DNA of 42,369 nucleotides, taken from positions 1-42,369 of IMG/VR virus record IMGVR_UViG_3300029286_000095; one strand, 5' to 3'. Of the stretch, positions 20,867 to 28,559 are shown piece after piece (the first letter of the stretch is position 1; every line of letters begins with the position of its first letter). The position numbers and the translations under genes were made by a program. The stretch comes from a virus. The notes beneath the pieces were generated by a model, which worked only from the letters and a program-made list of their open reading frames with translations, made no database searches and had not been told where the DNA came from.

Positions 20867-23263
20867 ATGGGAGGATGGAACGTCGCCCGTGATTATGATG
20901 CCGAAAAATGCTTAACCGGGAAGGTTATACGCATTTTTGGTACACCGCGTGAAGATTGGACGGCTGGAATACTGCAATGTCGTGAGGGTGATCCGTTAGC
21001 GAATCAATGCAGATTCCGCATGAATGGTAAAGTCGAATTGCAAGATCAAATTACTGCCTCTGGAAATTGGGTTAGCGATCCTAAGTGGGGGATGCAATTT
21101 GCAATAGAAAGTATTCAATACCCAACTCCGGATTTATCTTCCGACGGATTGGCGGAATACCTATCCAGAGAGAAAGATTTCAAGAAAATCGGACCGGTGA
21201 AAGCTCAAATAATAGCAGATACATTCGGTGATAATTTTGACGATATATTGCGGAACAACCCGGAACGGATTGCATCCGCCGCCAAAATTAATATTGAGGA
21301 TGTTTTGCTCATTCAAGAAAAGTGGTGCGAACGTTCTGACATTAATGCAATCTCAGTATGGTTGGCTGGATTCGGAGTTACGCCAGGGCAAATAAAGAAG
21401 ATTGCGAAGAAGTACGGAAATATGGCCAAGTCCATTATTGAGGCTAACCCGTACTGCTTATCCGAAACTATAGACGGTATCGGATTCCTCACGAATGACC
21501 AAATAGCATTAAAAATGGGGATTGACCCAAATTGTTCCGCAAGATTGCGGGCTGGTATCCAATACATAATTAATGATCTTCACGAACAGGGCGGGCATAC
21601 TTATGTTCCTCTTGGAAGTTTGGTGCGTGAAGCCATTAAGAAATTGTATTTAGAATCTTTGGATAGTGCGGAACGCTTACACACTGAAATTGAATATTTA
21701 GTTACTGCCGGTGATCTGGCAGAGGTAGTACTTTCCGAAGGAAACTTCATCGGAGCAGCTTGGCTGCAAGCAAAGGAACTTTACATCCTAGAAAGGCTTC
21801 AAGACACTTCCCCTCCTAGCGAGGCTAGTTGGATATTCGATTGGAAACCAGGTGACCCGGAAACATTAACTGGTGAGCAAAAACATGCTGTCTTAAATTC
21901 CGTAAAGCATAAAATCTCAGTAATAACGGGCGGTGCTGGAACCGGCAAGAGTTACACAATAAAAAGCATCATTGAGGCTTTACGTGCTAACGATAAGGTA
22001 ATAGCAATCTGCACTCCAACTGGCAAAGCTGCCAGGCGATTACAATCCGATGGAATACCAGCACAGACAATTCACCGTACGCTCGAGTACAATCCGTTCA
22101 AGGGCGGTTTTTCCTACACTAAAGATGAACCATTACCCGTTGATGTTGTTATTGTGGATGAGGTAAGTATGTGTTCAGTTCCATTATTGTGGGATTTGTT
22201 TCAGGCCATAACACAAACATCAAGAATAATCCTTGTAGGGGATCACAACCAATTACCACCTATCGGACCCGGGAACACATTAAAGGATATTTGCGATTAC
22301 TCAATAGTGCCTATAACCTACTTAACGAAGTGCCACAGGAACGCAGGGAAGCTCAAGCAGAATTGTTCAGCTACGCTGAAAGGGACATTACCCAAGGAAA
22401 CTATAGATGTGGACCCGGAAATATTACCGGAGGCTTATAAGAATCTTAATGAATATACTCCGCAATGGTCCGTAATTCAGACTTGGGATGATTATGCGGA
22501 AACAATGGGATTATTGCACTTGCTGTATGAATCTCAATTACAAGAATGGGGATTCGACCCGTTGATGGACGTGCAGGTTATCTCTCCGCAGCGTCCAGGA
22601 CCATTGGGAGTAGACCGCATAAACATCGAATTGCAACGAATCACCCAATTTAAACGGGGAATAATGGTTGAACCTCCGGAGGGCAAAGCCAAACCTAAAT
22701 TCCTAATTGGTGATAAGGTAATGCAGATTAGGAATAATTACGGATTTCCGCATGGGCTAATGAATGGCACTCAGGGTGTTATTCTGTCTGAAATTACTGT
22801 TGATGAGAAGTGTGGTTTACGTTATGAGTGTCCACAAGACCCACTTTACCGATGCACGAATTGCAACCACTGTAAAAACCAAGATTCTATAGTGTCTCAC
22901 TTACTAATCAATTTTGATGATCGAGACGAACCATTATGTATCAATATGAATAATGGTGAGTTGGACGATATTACACTGGCCTATGCCGTAACAGTCCACA
23001 AAGTGCAAGGCTCTCAATATCCCTGCACAATTGTAATTTGCTCAAAAGCTCACACTTACATGTTATCCCGGAATCTAATCTACACTGCCGTTACCCGATC
23101 ACAGATAAGCTGCATCGTATTGGGTGATAAATTAGGCATGCAGCGGGCTGTAAGCACGCTCAAAGATATGAGTCGGAACACGTGGACTGCACTTTACTAT
23201 CAAGATAAGAATGATTCAGGAATGTTAATTGAGGGTGAAAAGAAAGAGGTTGTCTATGCCTAG
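20867..23263 (+). CDS. RecD2-like SF1B helicase
   Basis: A 798-residue helicase. The N-terminal ~110 residues look like an OB-like domain, residues ~110-260 a helix-hairpin-helix region (FKKIGPVKAQIIADTFG; GIGFLTNDQIA). Helicase motifs follow: GGAGTGKSYT (Walker A, ~355), VVIVDEVSM (Walker B, ~427), VGDHNQLPPIGPG (motif III), and near the C-terminus AVTVHKVQGSQYP and YTAVTRSQ (motifs V/VI). This is the RecD/TraA-type 5'-3' helicase layout. Between ~648 and 670 is an inserted cysteine cluster (C-x5-C-x7-C-x2-C-x2-C) in the domain-2B region. Probably unwinds DNA for replication or recombination. Confidence 0.85.
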   Translation: MGGWNVARDYDAEKCLTGKVIRIFGTPREDWTAGILQCREGDPLANQCRFRMNGKVELQDQITASGNWVSDPKWGMQFAIESIQYPTPDLSSDGLAEYLSREKDFKKIGPVKAQIIADTFGDNFDDILRNNPERIASAAKINIEDVLLIQEKWCERSDINAISVWLAGFGVTPGQIKKIAKKYGNMAKSIIEANPYCLSETIDGIGFLTNDQIALKMGIDPNCSARLRAGIQYIINDLHEQGGHTYVPLGSLVREAIKKLYLESLDSAERLHTEIEYLVTAGDLAEVVLSEGNFIGAAWLQAKELYILERLQDTSPPSEASWIFDWKPGDPETLTGEQKHAVLNSVKHKISVITGGAGTGKSYTIKSIIEALRANDKVIAICTPTGKAARRLQSDGIPAQTIHRTLEYNPFKGGFSYTKDEPLPVDVVIVDEVSMCSVPLLWDLFQAITQTSRIILVGDHNQLPPIGPGNTLKDICDYSIVPITYLTKCHRNAGKLKQNCSATLKGTLPKETIDVDPEILPEAYKNLNEYTPQWSVIQTWDDYAETMGLLHLLYESQLQEWGFDPLMDVQVISPQRPGPLGVDRINIELQRITQFKRGIMVEPPEGKAKPKFLIGDKVMQIRNNYGFPHGLMNGTQGVILSEITVDEKCGLRYECPQDPLYRCTNCNHCKNQDSIVSHLLINFDDRDEPLCINMNNGELDDITLAYAVTVHKVQGSQYPCTIVICSKAHTYMLSRNLIYTAVTRSQISCIVLGDKLGMQRAVSTLKDMSRNTWTALYYQDKNDSGMLIEGEKKEVVYA

Positions 23264-23474
23264 ATCACGCTGGCAGGAATTTTATTCAGGCGGGTATGTT
23301 ACGAACAAAAAAGGGCAAATGGTATCCGTCGAAGTTCGGTTTCACACCAAGAGATTCAAGTGGATTATATGGGTTGATGGTATTCCATCAAACGCAGAAT
23401 TCGCAACGATGAAAGAAGCTAAAGAGGTTGCAATAGCCGAAGTTGATAGATTGGCGGTTATCGGGAATGTCTGA
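23256..23474 (+). CDS. Small protein, unknown
   Basis: A 72-residue basic protein starting at ATG 23256, inside the helicase 3' end, with AAAGAGG at 23243-23249. It has beta-strands (GGYVTNKKGQMVSVEVRFHT; RFKWIIWVDG) and a C-terminal helix (MKEAKEVAIAEVDRLA). This looks like a small alpha/beta DNA-associated fold but no family is recognised. It overlaps the primase gene's start by 8 bases, so it belongs to the replication operon. Confidence 0.6.
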   Translation: MPRSRWQEFYSGGYVTNKKGQMVSVEVRFHTKRFKWIIWVDGIPSNAEFATMKEAKEVAIAEVDRLAVIGNV

Positions 23475-25929
23475 CACAAATCACACACTCCAGAAAGTGC
23501 TTAACGCATTCCGCAGTATAAAAGGACCGTCCAGCAATGGCACTTACACTGCGCATTGTCCTTCGCACGATGATAAGCGGAATTCATTATGTATTAGCCA
23601 GTGTCCGGACGGCAAAGTATTATTGCATTGCCAGGCGGGATGTAAAGCTCCAGACGTTGTTAATGCTGCCAACTTAAAAATGCGGGATCTATTTCCACCT
23701 AAAATTAAGGAGAATAATAATGAGACTCAACACACGCCACTTAAACCGGATTCTGAGATCCTATCACCGATATTGGAGGTATTGCAAGAGCAAACAGAAT
23801 CACCGCTACCACAGGTAGAACCCAAACAACGTCCCAAAACCCGCAAGGATTCCTACGTCTACGTAGACGAAGCGGGGAACCCTAAATACAAGGTTGTGCG
23901 AACTCCAGATAAACAATTCCCGCAATATCATTATGATCCAGATGCTAAGGGCTCAAAATGGATTAAAGGTATGGACAACATCGAAAGATTGCCATACCAC
24001 CTGCCGAATGTAATTCACGCTATTGCATCTGACAATTACGTGTTCATCACCGAGGGTGAGAAGGATGTAAATACATTATTCTCGCATAACTTCCCGGCAA
24101 CATGTAATTCCGGCGGAGCCGGTAAGTGGCTACCATCTTTCAGTAAATTCTTTCGTGATGCTTACGTGATAGTAATTCCGGATAATGATAAGCCGGGATG
24201 TGATCACGCTCTCGATATTGCTTGCTCACTCCATCCAGTGGCAAGGGAAATTCGAATATTGAAATTACCAGTACCACATAAGGGTGATGTATCGGACTGG
24301 TTTTTGACTGGCGGGACTCCGGAAACCTTTGCGGAGCAAGCACTTCAATCCCCAATCTGGCATCCTGGGGACCTAGTGGAACCCTGGGGGGAGGCCAAAG
24401 GCCAATTAGGAACTGCAATCGCACAACGATCTACAGTTTACAGCCACGTTTACAATGCCGAAATGTTTTACGATGTCCACGGTGAAAATGTTAAATATTG
24501 CTCTGATGAAAAAATGTGGTATGTCTGGAATACACAAATTTGGCAAAAAGACGACTTAGGTATAGTTAAGCGAATGATGCTTGATTGTATCAAAACATTG
24601 TATTCCAAGCTATCTGAATTAAGCAGGAATGAGGCTGCGGACCTAATTAGGCATATTAAGGCTTCCGAGAACGTAAAGGCCATAGACGGGACACTGGACG
24701 CGGTAAAACTGCTTGATAATGTTACGATCCGGGCTGATTCGCTAAATTGTAATCCCTATTTGTTATCTACTCTTAATGGCACAGTAAATCTGCAAACTGG
24801 AAAACTCCAAAACTTCAATCGAGAGAATATGATAACTACTCAGATTAAAGTCCACTATGACCAGGAAGCGCAGTGTGAACGTTGGACCCGATTTGTTGAT
24901 GAAATATTTCCTGGAGATCCCGATACGCAAAAATATGTGCAACGAATGACCGGGTATTTATTGCTTGGTAGTAATCGACGGCAAGAGTGCTATTTCTTTT
25001 TTGGTAAACCATCAACAGGTAAATCGGTATTTGCTGAGACCATATCAGACATTCTTGGTGATCATGCTGCGCCCATGATGAAATCCCAATTGTTAGAGAG
25101 TCCACACGGTGGAACAAATGATAGGCAAGGGGTTGCAGCTACCTGGGACAAGCACATGGTTACTTGTTCAGAATTCTCTAGTAATGACAAGTTGGATGAA
25201 GATTTGATTAAATCCCTTGCGGGGGGTGATGGATTATCAGTCAGGCATATTTACTGTAAGTCCTTTACAGTTCACCCCCGATTCAAACTTGTGCTATATA
25301 CGAATTTCATTCCGAAGTTCAAAAGTATCGGCTATGACATGCGTAAGAGGCTCCGAATAATACCATTTACACAAACATTCTACAGTAAAGATGAGCAGAA
25401 ATACCCGGTACGGGATGATGATTTAAAGGACAAACTTCTAATGGAACAATCAGGCATTTTGGCTTGGGCTGTTCGCGGTTGGCTGGACTGCCAGGAACAC
25501 GGGAACCCGGAAAGCGTATCAATAAAAATGTGCACAGATTCTTGTTTCGAGGAGCAGGATTCGCTTGCGGAATTCCTTGAAGCGAAGTGTGTTTTCGACT
25601 TTCGTAGAGAAATACTGCTAAAAGATTTATGGAAAGAATTGCAAACTTACTATAAAGAACAAGACAGGCGGGCACCTTTCAACGATTCACGCGGATTGCG
25701 TTCATCTTTGCAAAACAGAGACGGTATTACAGTCAAAAAAATGCACGGCGCAGTAAAAATCATAGGATTAGACTGGAAAAACGAACAAAACGGCCTAAAT
25801 TGGGAGTCTAGTGAGGATATTCCCGCAGAGTATCGTAGATATAATAATTCTACATACTCTCAGGGAAATGCCTCCCCTGCCTCCCCTGCCTCCCCTTATC
25901 CTAAATTAGATACTGTAGAAATTGATTAG
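23467..25929 (+). CDS. P4-type primase-helicase
   Basis: An 820-residue fusion for initiation of phage DNA replication; ATG 23467. It has a zinc-finger primase start (HCPSHDD... LHCQAGC, residues ~30-60), a Toprim domain (VFITEGEKDVNTL ~194-206; VIVIPDNDKPG ~235-245), a D5-type N-terminal region, and a superfamily 3 helicase: FFFGKPSTGKSVF (Walker A, ~515), VTCSEFSS, VLYTNFIPKF and MRKRLRIIPF with the arginine finger. These are the phage P4 alpha-type components, which also bind the origin. The C-terminus carries an Ala-Ser-Pro tripeptide three times, encoded by 9-bp repeats that belong to the element at 25870-26037. Confidence 0.85.
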   Translation: MSDTNHTLQKVLNAFRSIKGPSSNGTYTAHCPSHDDKRNSLCISQCPDGKVLLHCQAGCKAPDVVNAANLKMRDLFPPKIKENNNETQHTPLKPDSEILSPILEVLQEQTESPLPQVEPKQRPKTRKDSYVYVDEAGNPKYKVVRTPDKQFPQYHYDPDAKGSKWIKGMDNIERLPYHLPNVIHAIASDNYVFITEGEKDVNTLFSHNFPATCNSGGAGKWLPSFSKFFRDAYVIVIPDNDKPGCDHALDIACSLHPVAREIRILKLPVPHKGDVSDWFLTGGTPETFAEQALQSPIWHPGDLVEPWGEAKGQLGTAIAQRSTVYSHVYNAEMFYDVHGENVKYCSDEKMWYVWNTQIWQKDDLGIVKRMMLDCIKTLYSKLSELSRNEAADLIRHIKASENVKAIDGTLDAVKLLDNVTIRADSLNCNPYLLSTLNGTVNLQTGKLQNFNRENMITTQIKVHYDQEAQCERWTRFVDEIFPGDPDTQKYVQRMTGYLLLGSNRRQECYFFFGKPSTGKSVFAETISDILGDHAAPMMKSQLLESPHGGTNDRQGVAATWDKHMVTCSEFSSNDKLDEDLIKSLAGGDGLSVRHIYCKSFTVHPRFKLVLYTNFIPKFKSIGYDMRKRLRIIPFTQTFYSKDEQKYPVRDDDLKDKLLMEQSGILAWAVRGWLDCQEHGNPESVSIKMCTDSCFEEQDSLAEFLEAKCVFDFRREILLKDLWKELQTYYKEQDRRAPFNDSRGLRSSLQNRDGITVKKMHGAVKIIGLDWKNEQNGLNWESSEDIPAEYRRYNNSTYSQGNASPASPASPYPKLDTVEID

Positions 25930-26037
25930 AAGGGGAGGCAGGGGAGGCTATTACACTATATTCCACTAACTCCCTCATGGAAAATGATAATAGAGAGACT
26001 TTATGGGAAATGGCGTAATAGCCTCCCTTGCCTCCCC
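25870..26037 (+). repeat. C-rich/G-rich 9-bp repeat element, possible origin or switch
   Basis: Three copies of GCCTCCCCT (25870-25896, within the primase gene) are followed by two copies of its reverse complement AGGGGAGGC (25931-25948) and then GCCTCCCTT plus GCCTCCCC (26021-26037). The G-rich copies can pair with the upstream set over 17 bp, or with the downstream set as a 23-bp arm (25932-25954 with 26015-26037, one G-U in RNA). The two pairings exclude each other. It lies directly after the replication initiator gene, where origins often sit. Between the arms is A/T-rich sequence. The 5' part is coding, the rest non-coding. Confidence 0.75.
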
Positions 26038-26075
26038 GATATAAAAATTGGAAAATGGAAGGAGATTGAAGAATA

Positions 26076-26666
26076 ATGGCAGTTCAGACTGATTTTGATT
26101 ACTACACCGACAAATACCCGTTTGTATCCGGACTGAAAGAAATGGGCATGTATGCACAATTAATTAGCGGCAAAGTTAACATAGGTCCTGCGGACCTAGT
26201 AACACAAGATATAATTACTATTGCCAGAGAAAATCGGGAATCGATCTATCAAGAATTATTGGAATTGGGATTAAGCGCTGCGGAGGATCATGCTGAAACT
26301 TTCCAGTGCGTACCTCCTACGGACCGCTTTGATGATTTTGCTGAAGCGGAGTTGGAATTGCTTAGTGATGAATATGTGTTTGCTTATGAATTGGCAAATG
26401 AGGCCTACTTGGGAGGTAACGAGAATCCCTTCTGGATTGGTGATATGGCTAATTTGTCAGATCCATCATCAGAGATTCTTGCGGATCATAAGCCGGAATT
26501 GCCGTTTTTTTGGTTGCACGTCATGAAATTGGATAACCCGGCATTGAAGAATCGACAATACAGATTCCATGTTATGTTCCGGGATACTTCCGGTAAGGAT
26601 TCAATAATCATTGAGCAGAAATTGCGGGATATGTTGGCTAAGCGAAAATTAGAGAGGGGTTACTAA
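26076..26666 (+). CDS. Unknown protein downstream of primase
   Basis: A 196-residue acidic protein with AAGGAG at 26059-26064. Residues ~27-65 (LISGKVNIGPADLVTQ, then IARENRESIYQELLELG) resemble a TubC-N-like docking segment often found near phage primases. The rest is helical and acidic (FDDFAEAELELLSDEYVFAYELANE), with a C-terminal stretch (RQYRFHVMFRDTSGKD). It may interact with the replication proteins. The docking resemblance is weak. Confidence 0.5.
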   Translation: MAVQTDFDYYTDKYPFVSGLKEMGMYAQLISGKVNIGPADLVTQDIITIARENRESIYQELLELGLSAAEDHAETFQCVPPTDRFDDFAEAELELLSDEYVFAYELANEAYLGGNENPFWIGDMANLSDPSSEILADHKPELPFFWLHVMKLDNPALKNRQYRFHVMFRDTSGKDSIIIEQKLRDMLAKRKLERGY

Positions 26667-26724
26667 AGTGATTCCGAACCGTGGCAGATGACGACATGCT
26701 AATACTGGATGAGGTTGCAACCAA

Positions 26725-26801
26725 TAAGCCGTAAAATTGCCTCAATGAAACGTTTGAGATACAAGGCTTAGTTACTAATGCGAACATTGAGGCGTCTAAG
26801 C
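26725..26801 (+). ncRNA. Candidate pseudoknotted RNA or DNA structure
   Basis: GCCTCAATG (26739-26747) pairs exactly with CATTGAGGC (26785-26793). GGCTTA (26765-26770), inside that loop, can pair with TAAGCC upstream (26725-26730), or GCTTAG (26766-26771) can pair with CTAAGC downstream (26796-26801). Either second pairing crosses the first, giving a pseudoknot, and the two alternatives exclude each other. No known RNA family is recognised. Confidence 0.4.
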
Positions 26802-26910
26802 ATAATTAGAGAGGGTGAGGATGAAATTGAATAATGAATGAAAAATTCCCGCCGCTGATAGTCAAGGTCGGGAATGTGCAGAAAGTCGGGATAGCGGGTT
26901 AGGATGCAAA

Positions 26911-26937
26911 ATGGCTCAGATTCGCCGTCTGAGCCAT
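26911..26937. terminator. Perfect 10-bp hairpin
   Basis: ATGGCTCAGA (26911-26920) and TCTGAGCCAT (26928-26937) with a 7-nt loop. On the minus strand it is followed by TTTTGC, on the plus strand by no T-run. It may act as a weak or bidirectional terminator, or as an mRNA-processing hairpin. Confidence 0.45.
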
Positions 26938-26970
26938 AATGATTGATTGCAACACTGGAGGTGTTTTGAG

Positions 26971-27045
26971 ATGACGATTAGAACCGAATACTCACACCCA
27001 CACTTTATGATTATGTCGGGAACAATTGAAGAATTACGAGCATGA
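26971..27045 (+). CDS. 24-residue leader peptide candidate
   Basis: ATG 26971 has a good GGAGGTG (26957-26963). The peptide is MTIRTEYSHPHFMIMSGTIE plus four residues. Its stop overlaps the ATG of a second, 14-residue frame (27042-27086: MSIACIEQTYYNTR), whose stop lies three bases before the HTH gene's ATG at 27090. Such a chain of tiny coupled frames suggests translational control of the HTH protein. Coding is not proven. Confidence 0.35.
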   Translation: MTIRTEYSHPHFMIMSGTIEELRA

Positions 27046-27089
27046 GTATAGCGTGTATCGAACAGACATACTATAACACGAGGTGAGAT

Positions 27090-27680
27090 ATGTTTGCAAG
27101 TGTGGATTACGAAGTATTAACCGATGAGCAGTGTGAAGAATTTGTCAATGAGATTATTGCAGATTGTGAGAATATTTATACCGACGCACAATTAGCCCGA
27201 AAAGCCCGCGAAATGCGTGATAGATTAGGTTCTCGGGAGGTTATATCCAAATACCTGCAAAAAGTCTACAGTGAGGACAATTCCGCTGTGGATGATACTT
27301 TTGTCGAGACTATATGCGGTGACATCAAAGATGCTGCTAATCGTGACAAACACGTTAGTAACCAAGATTTCGAAATGGTGTGCATGAGGGCAAAGAAGGC
27401 GTCATATGCACAAATAGCAGTTGCTTTCAACATCCCTAAAAGCACTTGTCATTACAGGATTCACCGGTCCAGGGCATTGATTCTAAAACACAAGCATTTG
27501 GGGTTTTGGGAAGACATCATGGACATGCAGCGATGTGTTCAGTCGAATTGGTATTCGATGTTCAGGGAAATGATTGAGTGGGCTGAGGCCGGGTTTCCAA
27601 CATTCAAGAAAGAGCCAAACTACAAAGAGCCAAACTACAAAGAGCCTAAAAGAAAACGAGCTCAGCAAAAAAATAAATAA
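27090..27680 (+). CDS. HTH DNA-binding protein with EPNYK repeats
   Basis: A 196-residue protein with GAGG at 27079-27082 before its ATG. The centre holds a sigma-region-4-like helix-turn-helix (ASYAQIAVAFNIPKSTCHYRIHRSRALI, about residues 108-136 in two parts). The N-terminus is acidic and helical. The C-terminus has tandem KEPNYKEPNYKEP made by two exact 15-bp repeats (27609-27638) and a basic end (KRKRAQQKNK). Last gene before the packaging region, it may be a late-gene activator, a role phages often give such HTH proteins in this place. A small-terminase-like role is less likely, since another gene fits that better. Confidence 0.55.
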   Translation: MFASVDYEVLTDEQCEEFVNEIIADCENIYTDAQLARKAREMRDRLGSREVISKYLQKVYSEDNSAVDDTFVETICGDIKDAANRDKHVSNQDFEMVCMRAKKASYAQIAVAFNIPKSTCHYRIHRSRALILKHKHLGFWEDIMDMQRCVQSNWYSMFREMIEWAEAGFPTFKKEPNYKEPNYKEPKRKRAQQKNK

Positions 27681-27747
27681 AGTATTTTTCTAAAAAAGTT
27701 GGACGTTTGCCTCTGCCGACGTTCTGTTATTATAGGATACATGTCAT

Positions 27748-27817
27748 ATCCTCCTTCACCTCTATGGCTCTGGGTAACAACTGGAGCCACTTTTTATTAT
27801 GGCGAAATATTATGTGC
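27748..27817 (+). repeat. Terminator/leader repeat, copy A
   Basis: The flanks ATCCTCCTTCACCTC (27748-27762) and a 26-nt right block beginning TTTTATTATGGCGAA (27792-27817) recur at 29198-29212 and 29241-29266 with one mismatch. The hairpin between the flanks differs in sequence but is a terminator in both copies. Here the ATGTGC at the end opens only a 13-codon frame. Confidence 0.75.
27765..27797 (+). terminator. Rho-independent terminator after HTH gene
   Basis: TGGCTC (27765-27770) pairs with GAGCCA (27784-27789) around a 13-nt loop, followed by CTTTTTATT. It closes the transcription unit of the HTH gene. Confidence 0.6.
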
Positions 27818-27885
27818 GAACACATGTTCGATTATGCGCCAGGCGAAAAATAATTAAACTATTTTCAGAATTACCTTAAAAAGTG

Positions 27886-27914
27886 TTTACATCCGTAGCT
27901 ACATGTGGTAATAT
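27886..27914 (+). promoter_or_regulatory. Promoter of the accessory cassette
   Basis: TTTACA (27886-27891), 17-bp spacer, TAATAT (27909-27914). The spacer contains the palindrome GTAGCTAC (27896-27902 region), a possible operator. The promoter lies ~64 bp before the first cassette gene and after terminator A, so the cassette has its own transcription unit. Confidence 0.6.
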
Positions 27915-27936
27915 ATATATGTAAGTTGATTTGATT

Positions 27937-27962
27937 GTAAGACGTCACCCGCAAGGGACGCA
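27937..27962 (+). ncRNA. Shared leader hairpin motif, copy 1
   Basis: GTAAGACGTCACCC, loop GCAA, GGGACGCA: a stem of 3 bp (CGT/ACG), a CA bulge, then CCC/GGG closed by a GNRA tetraloop. The same framework recurs at 28522-28547 with a swapped T-A/A-T pair and a different loop. The ribosome binding site GGGAG follows at 27967-27971. Confidence 0.55.
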
Positions 27963-27977
27963 AATCGGGAGACTAAC

Positions 27978-28454
27978 ATGGCACAGTGGAATATAACTCA
28001 TACATGCGGACACGATGAAACCCACCAACTTTACGGCCCCGGCAAAGACAGAGAGCAAAGAGCCAAATGGTTAGAAACCATACTTTGTAGCGATTGTTAC
28101 AGAAACGACAAGCAAGCACAGAGAGAGCAATCACAGCAGATCGCAGCAGAGAATAATGCAGAATCCGGACTCCCCGCATTAGAGGGAAGCGAGAAGCAAA
28201 TCAAATGGGCCGAAACCATCAGAGCTTCCGTCAAATCCGAAATGGACAAATGCGTTGCTGAATTAGTAGCCACCGAACCAAGAAACGACTCCGAAACTCA
28301 AACTAAAGCATGGGCGTTAGAAGATGCAAAAATCATACTCAAGCAAAAAAGAGCCGCTTATTGGATCGACAACAGATTTCTCCATGCACAGGATTTACTC
28401 AAGCGCAGGCATGACAAACGAGTTGCAGACCAGGCATTAGGGTTAAGCAAATAA
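27978..28454 (+). CDS. Accessory protein with N-terminal Cys/His motif
   Basis: A 158-residue protein; ATG 27978 has GGGAG upstream. Residues ~5-45 read THTCGHDETHQLYGPGKDRE... LCSDCYR, a CGH...CxxC pattern that could hold zinc. This N-terminus belongs to a widespread family of small proteins in phages and plasmids with no known function. The rest is helical (KQIKWAETIRASVKSEMDKC) and Lys-rich. It is the first gene of the promoter-genes-terminator cassette and carries the shared leader motif. The role is unknown. Confidence 0.6.
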   Translation: MAQWNITHTCGHDETHQLYGPGKDREQRAKWLETILCSDCYRNDKQAQREQSQQIAAENNAESGLPALEGSEKQIKWAETIRASVKSEMDKCVAELVATEPRNDSETQTKAWALEDAKIILKQKRAAYWIDNRFLHAQDLLKRRHDKRVADQALGLSK

Positions 28455-28456
28455 TA

Positions 28457-28511
28457 TACAGCCTTCGGGCTGTAACCTGGATAGCCGGTCTCAATCCCGG
28501 CGGTAGACAGG
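28457..28511 (+). ncRNA. Structured leader between cassette genes
   Basis: A hairpin with a UUCG tetraloop, TACAGCC (28457-28463) and GGCTGTA (28468-28474), is followed by a nested element: CCTG (28476-28479) with CAGG (28508-28511) enclosing GCCGG (28484-28488) with CCGGC (28497-28501). It precedes leader copy 2. The first hairpin may protect the upstream mRNA end; the rest may control the second gene. No family is recognised. Confidence 0.45.
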
Positions 28512-28521
28512 GAGAGCAGCC

Positions 28522-28547
28522 GTAAGACGACACCCTATAGGGTCGCA
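28522..28547 (+). ncRNA. Shared leader hairpin motif, copy 2
   Basis: GTAAGACGACACCC, loop TATA, GGGTCGCA. Compared with copy 1 the T-A pair next to the CA bulge is A-T and the loop is replaced, while the remaining framework is unchanged. This is consistent with a kept structure. The next gene's ribosome binding site (AAGGG) follows at 28551-28555. Confidence 0.55.
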
Positions 28548-28559
28548 GGTAAGGGTAAA

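Larger units (their letters stand above)
26667..27089 (+). other. 423-bp gene-poor region with structured elements
   Basis: No ORF longer than 25 codons fits here. It contains the interleaved inverted repeats at 26725-26801, a weak TTCCCG/CGGGAA stem near 26846-26874, a perfect 10-bp hairpin at 26911-26937, and two tiny coupled reading frames before the HTH gene. A 22-codon frame at 26834-26902 (MNEKFPPLIVKVG...) has no good ribosome binding site. The region probably carries regulatory RNA or an origin part. Confidence 0.6.

Noticed and set aside
26834-26902. A 22-codon gene (MNEKFPPLIVKVG...)
   Set aside because: No suitable ribosome site and no coupling to another gene; left unannotated.
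27937-27962. c-di-GMP-I or glutamine riboswitch
   Set aside because: A short GGGACGCAAA match exists, but the other conserved helices and loops of these aptamers are missing.
28484-28501. A tRNA T-arm-like sequence (GCCGG, TCTCAATC, CCGGC)
   Set aside because: The loop has eight bases and lacks the TTC order, and no acceptor or anticodon arm is nearby.
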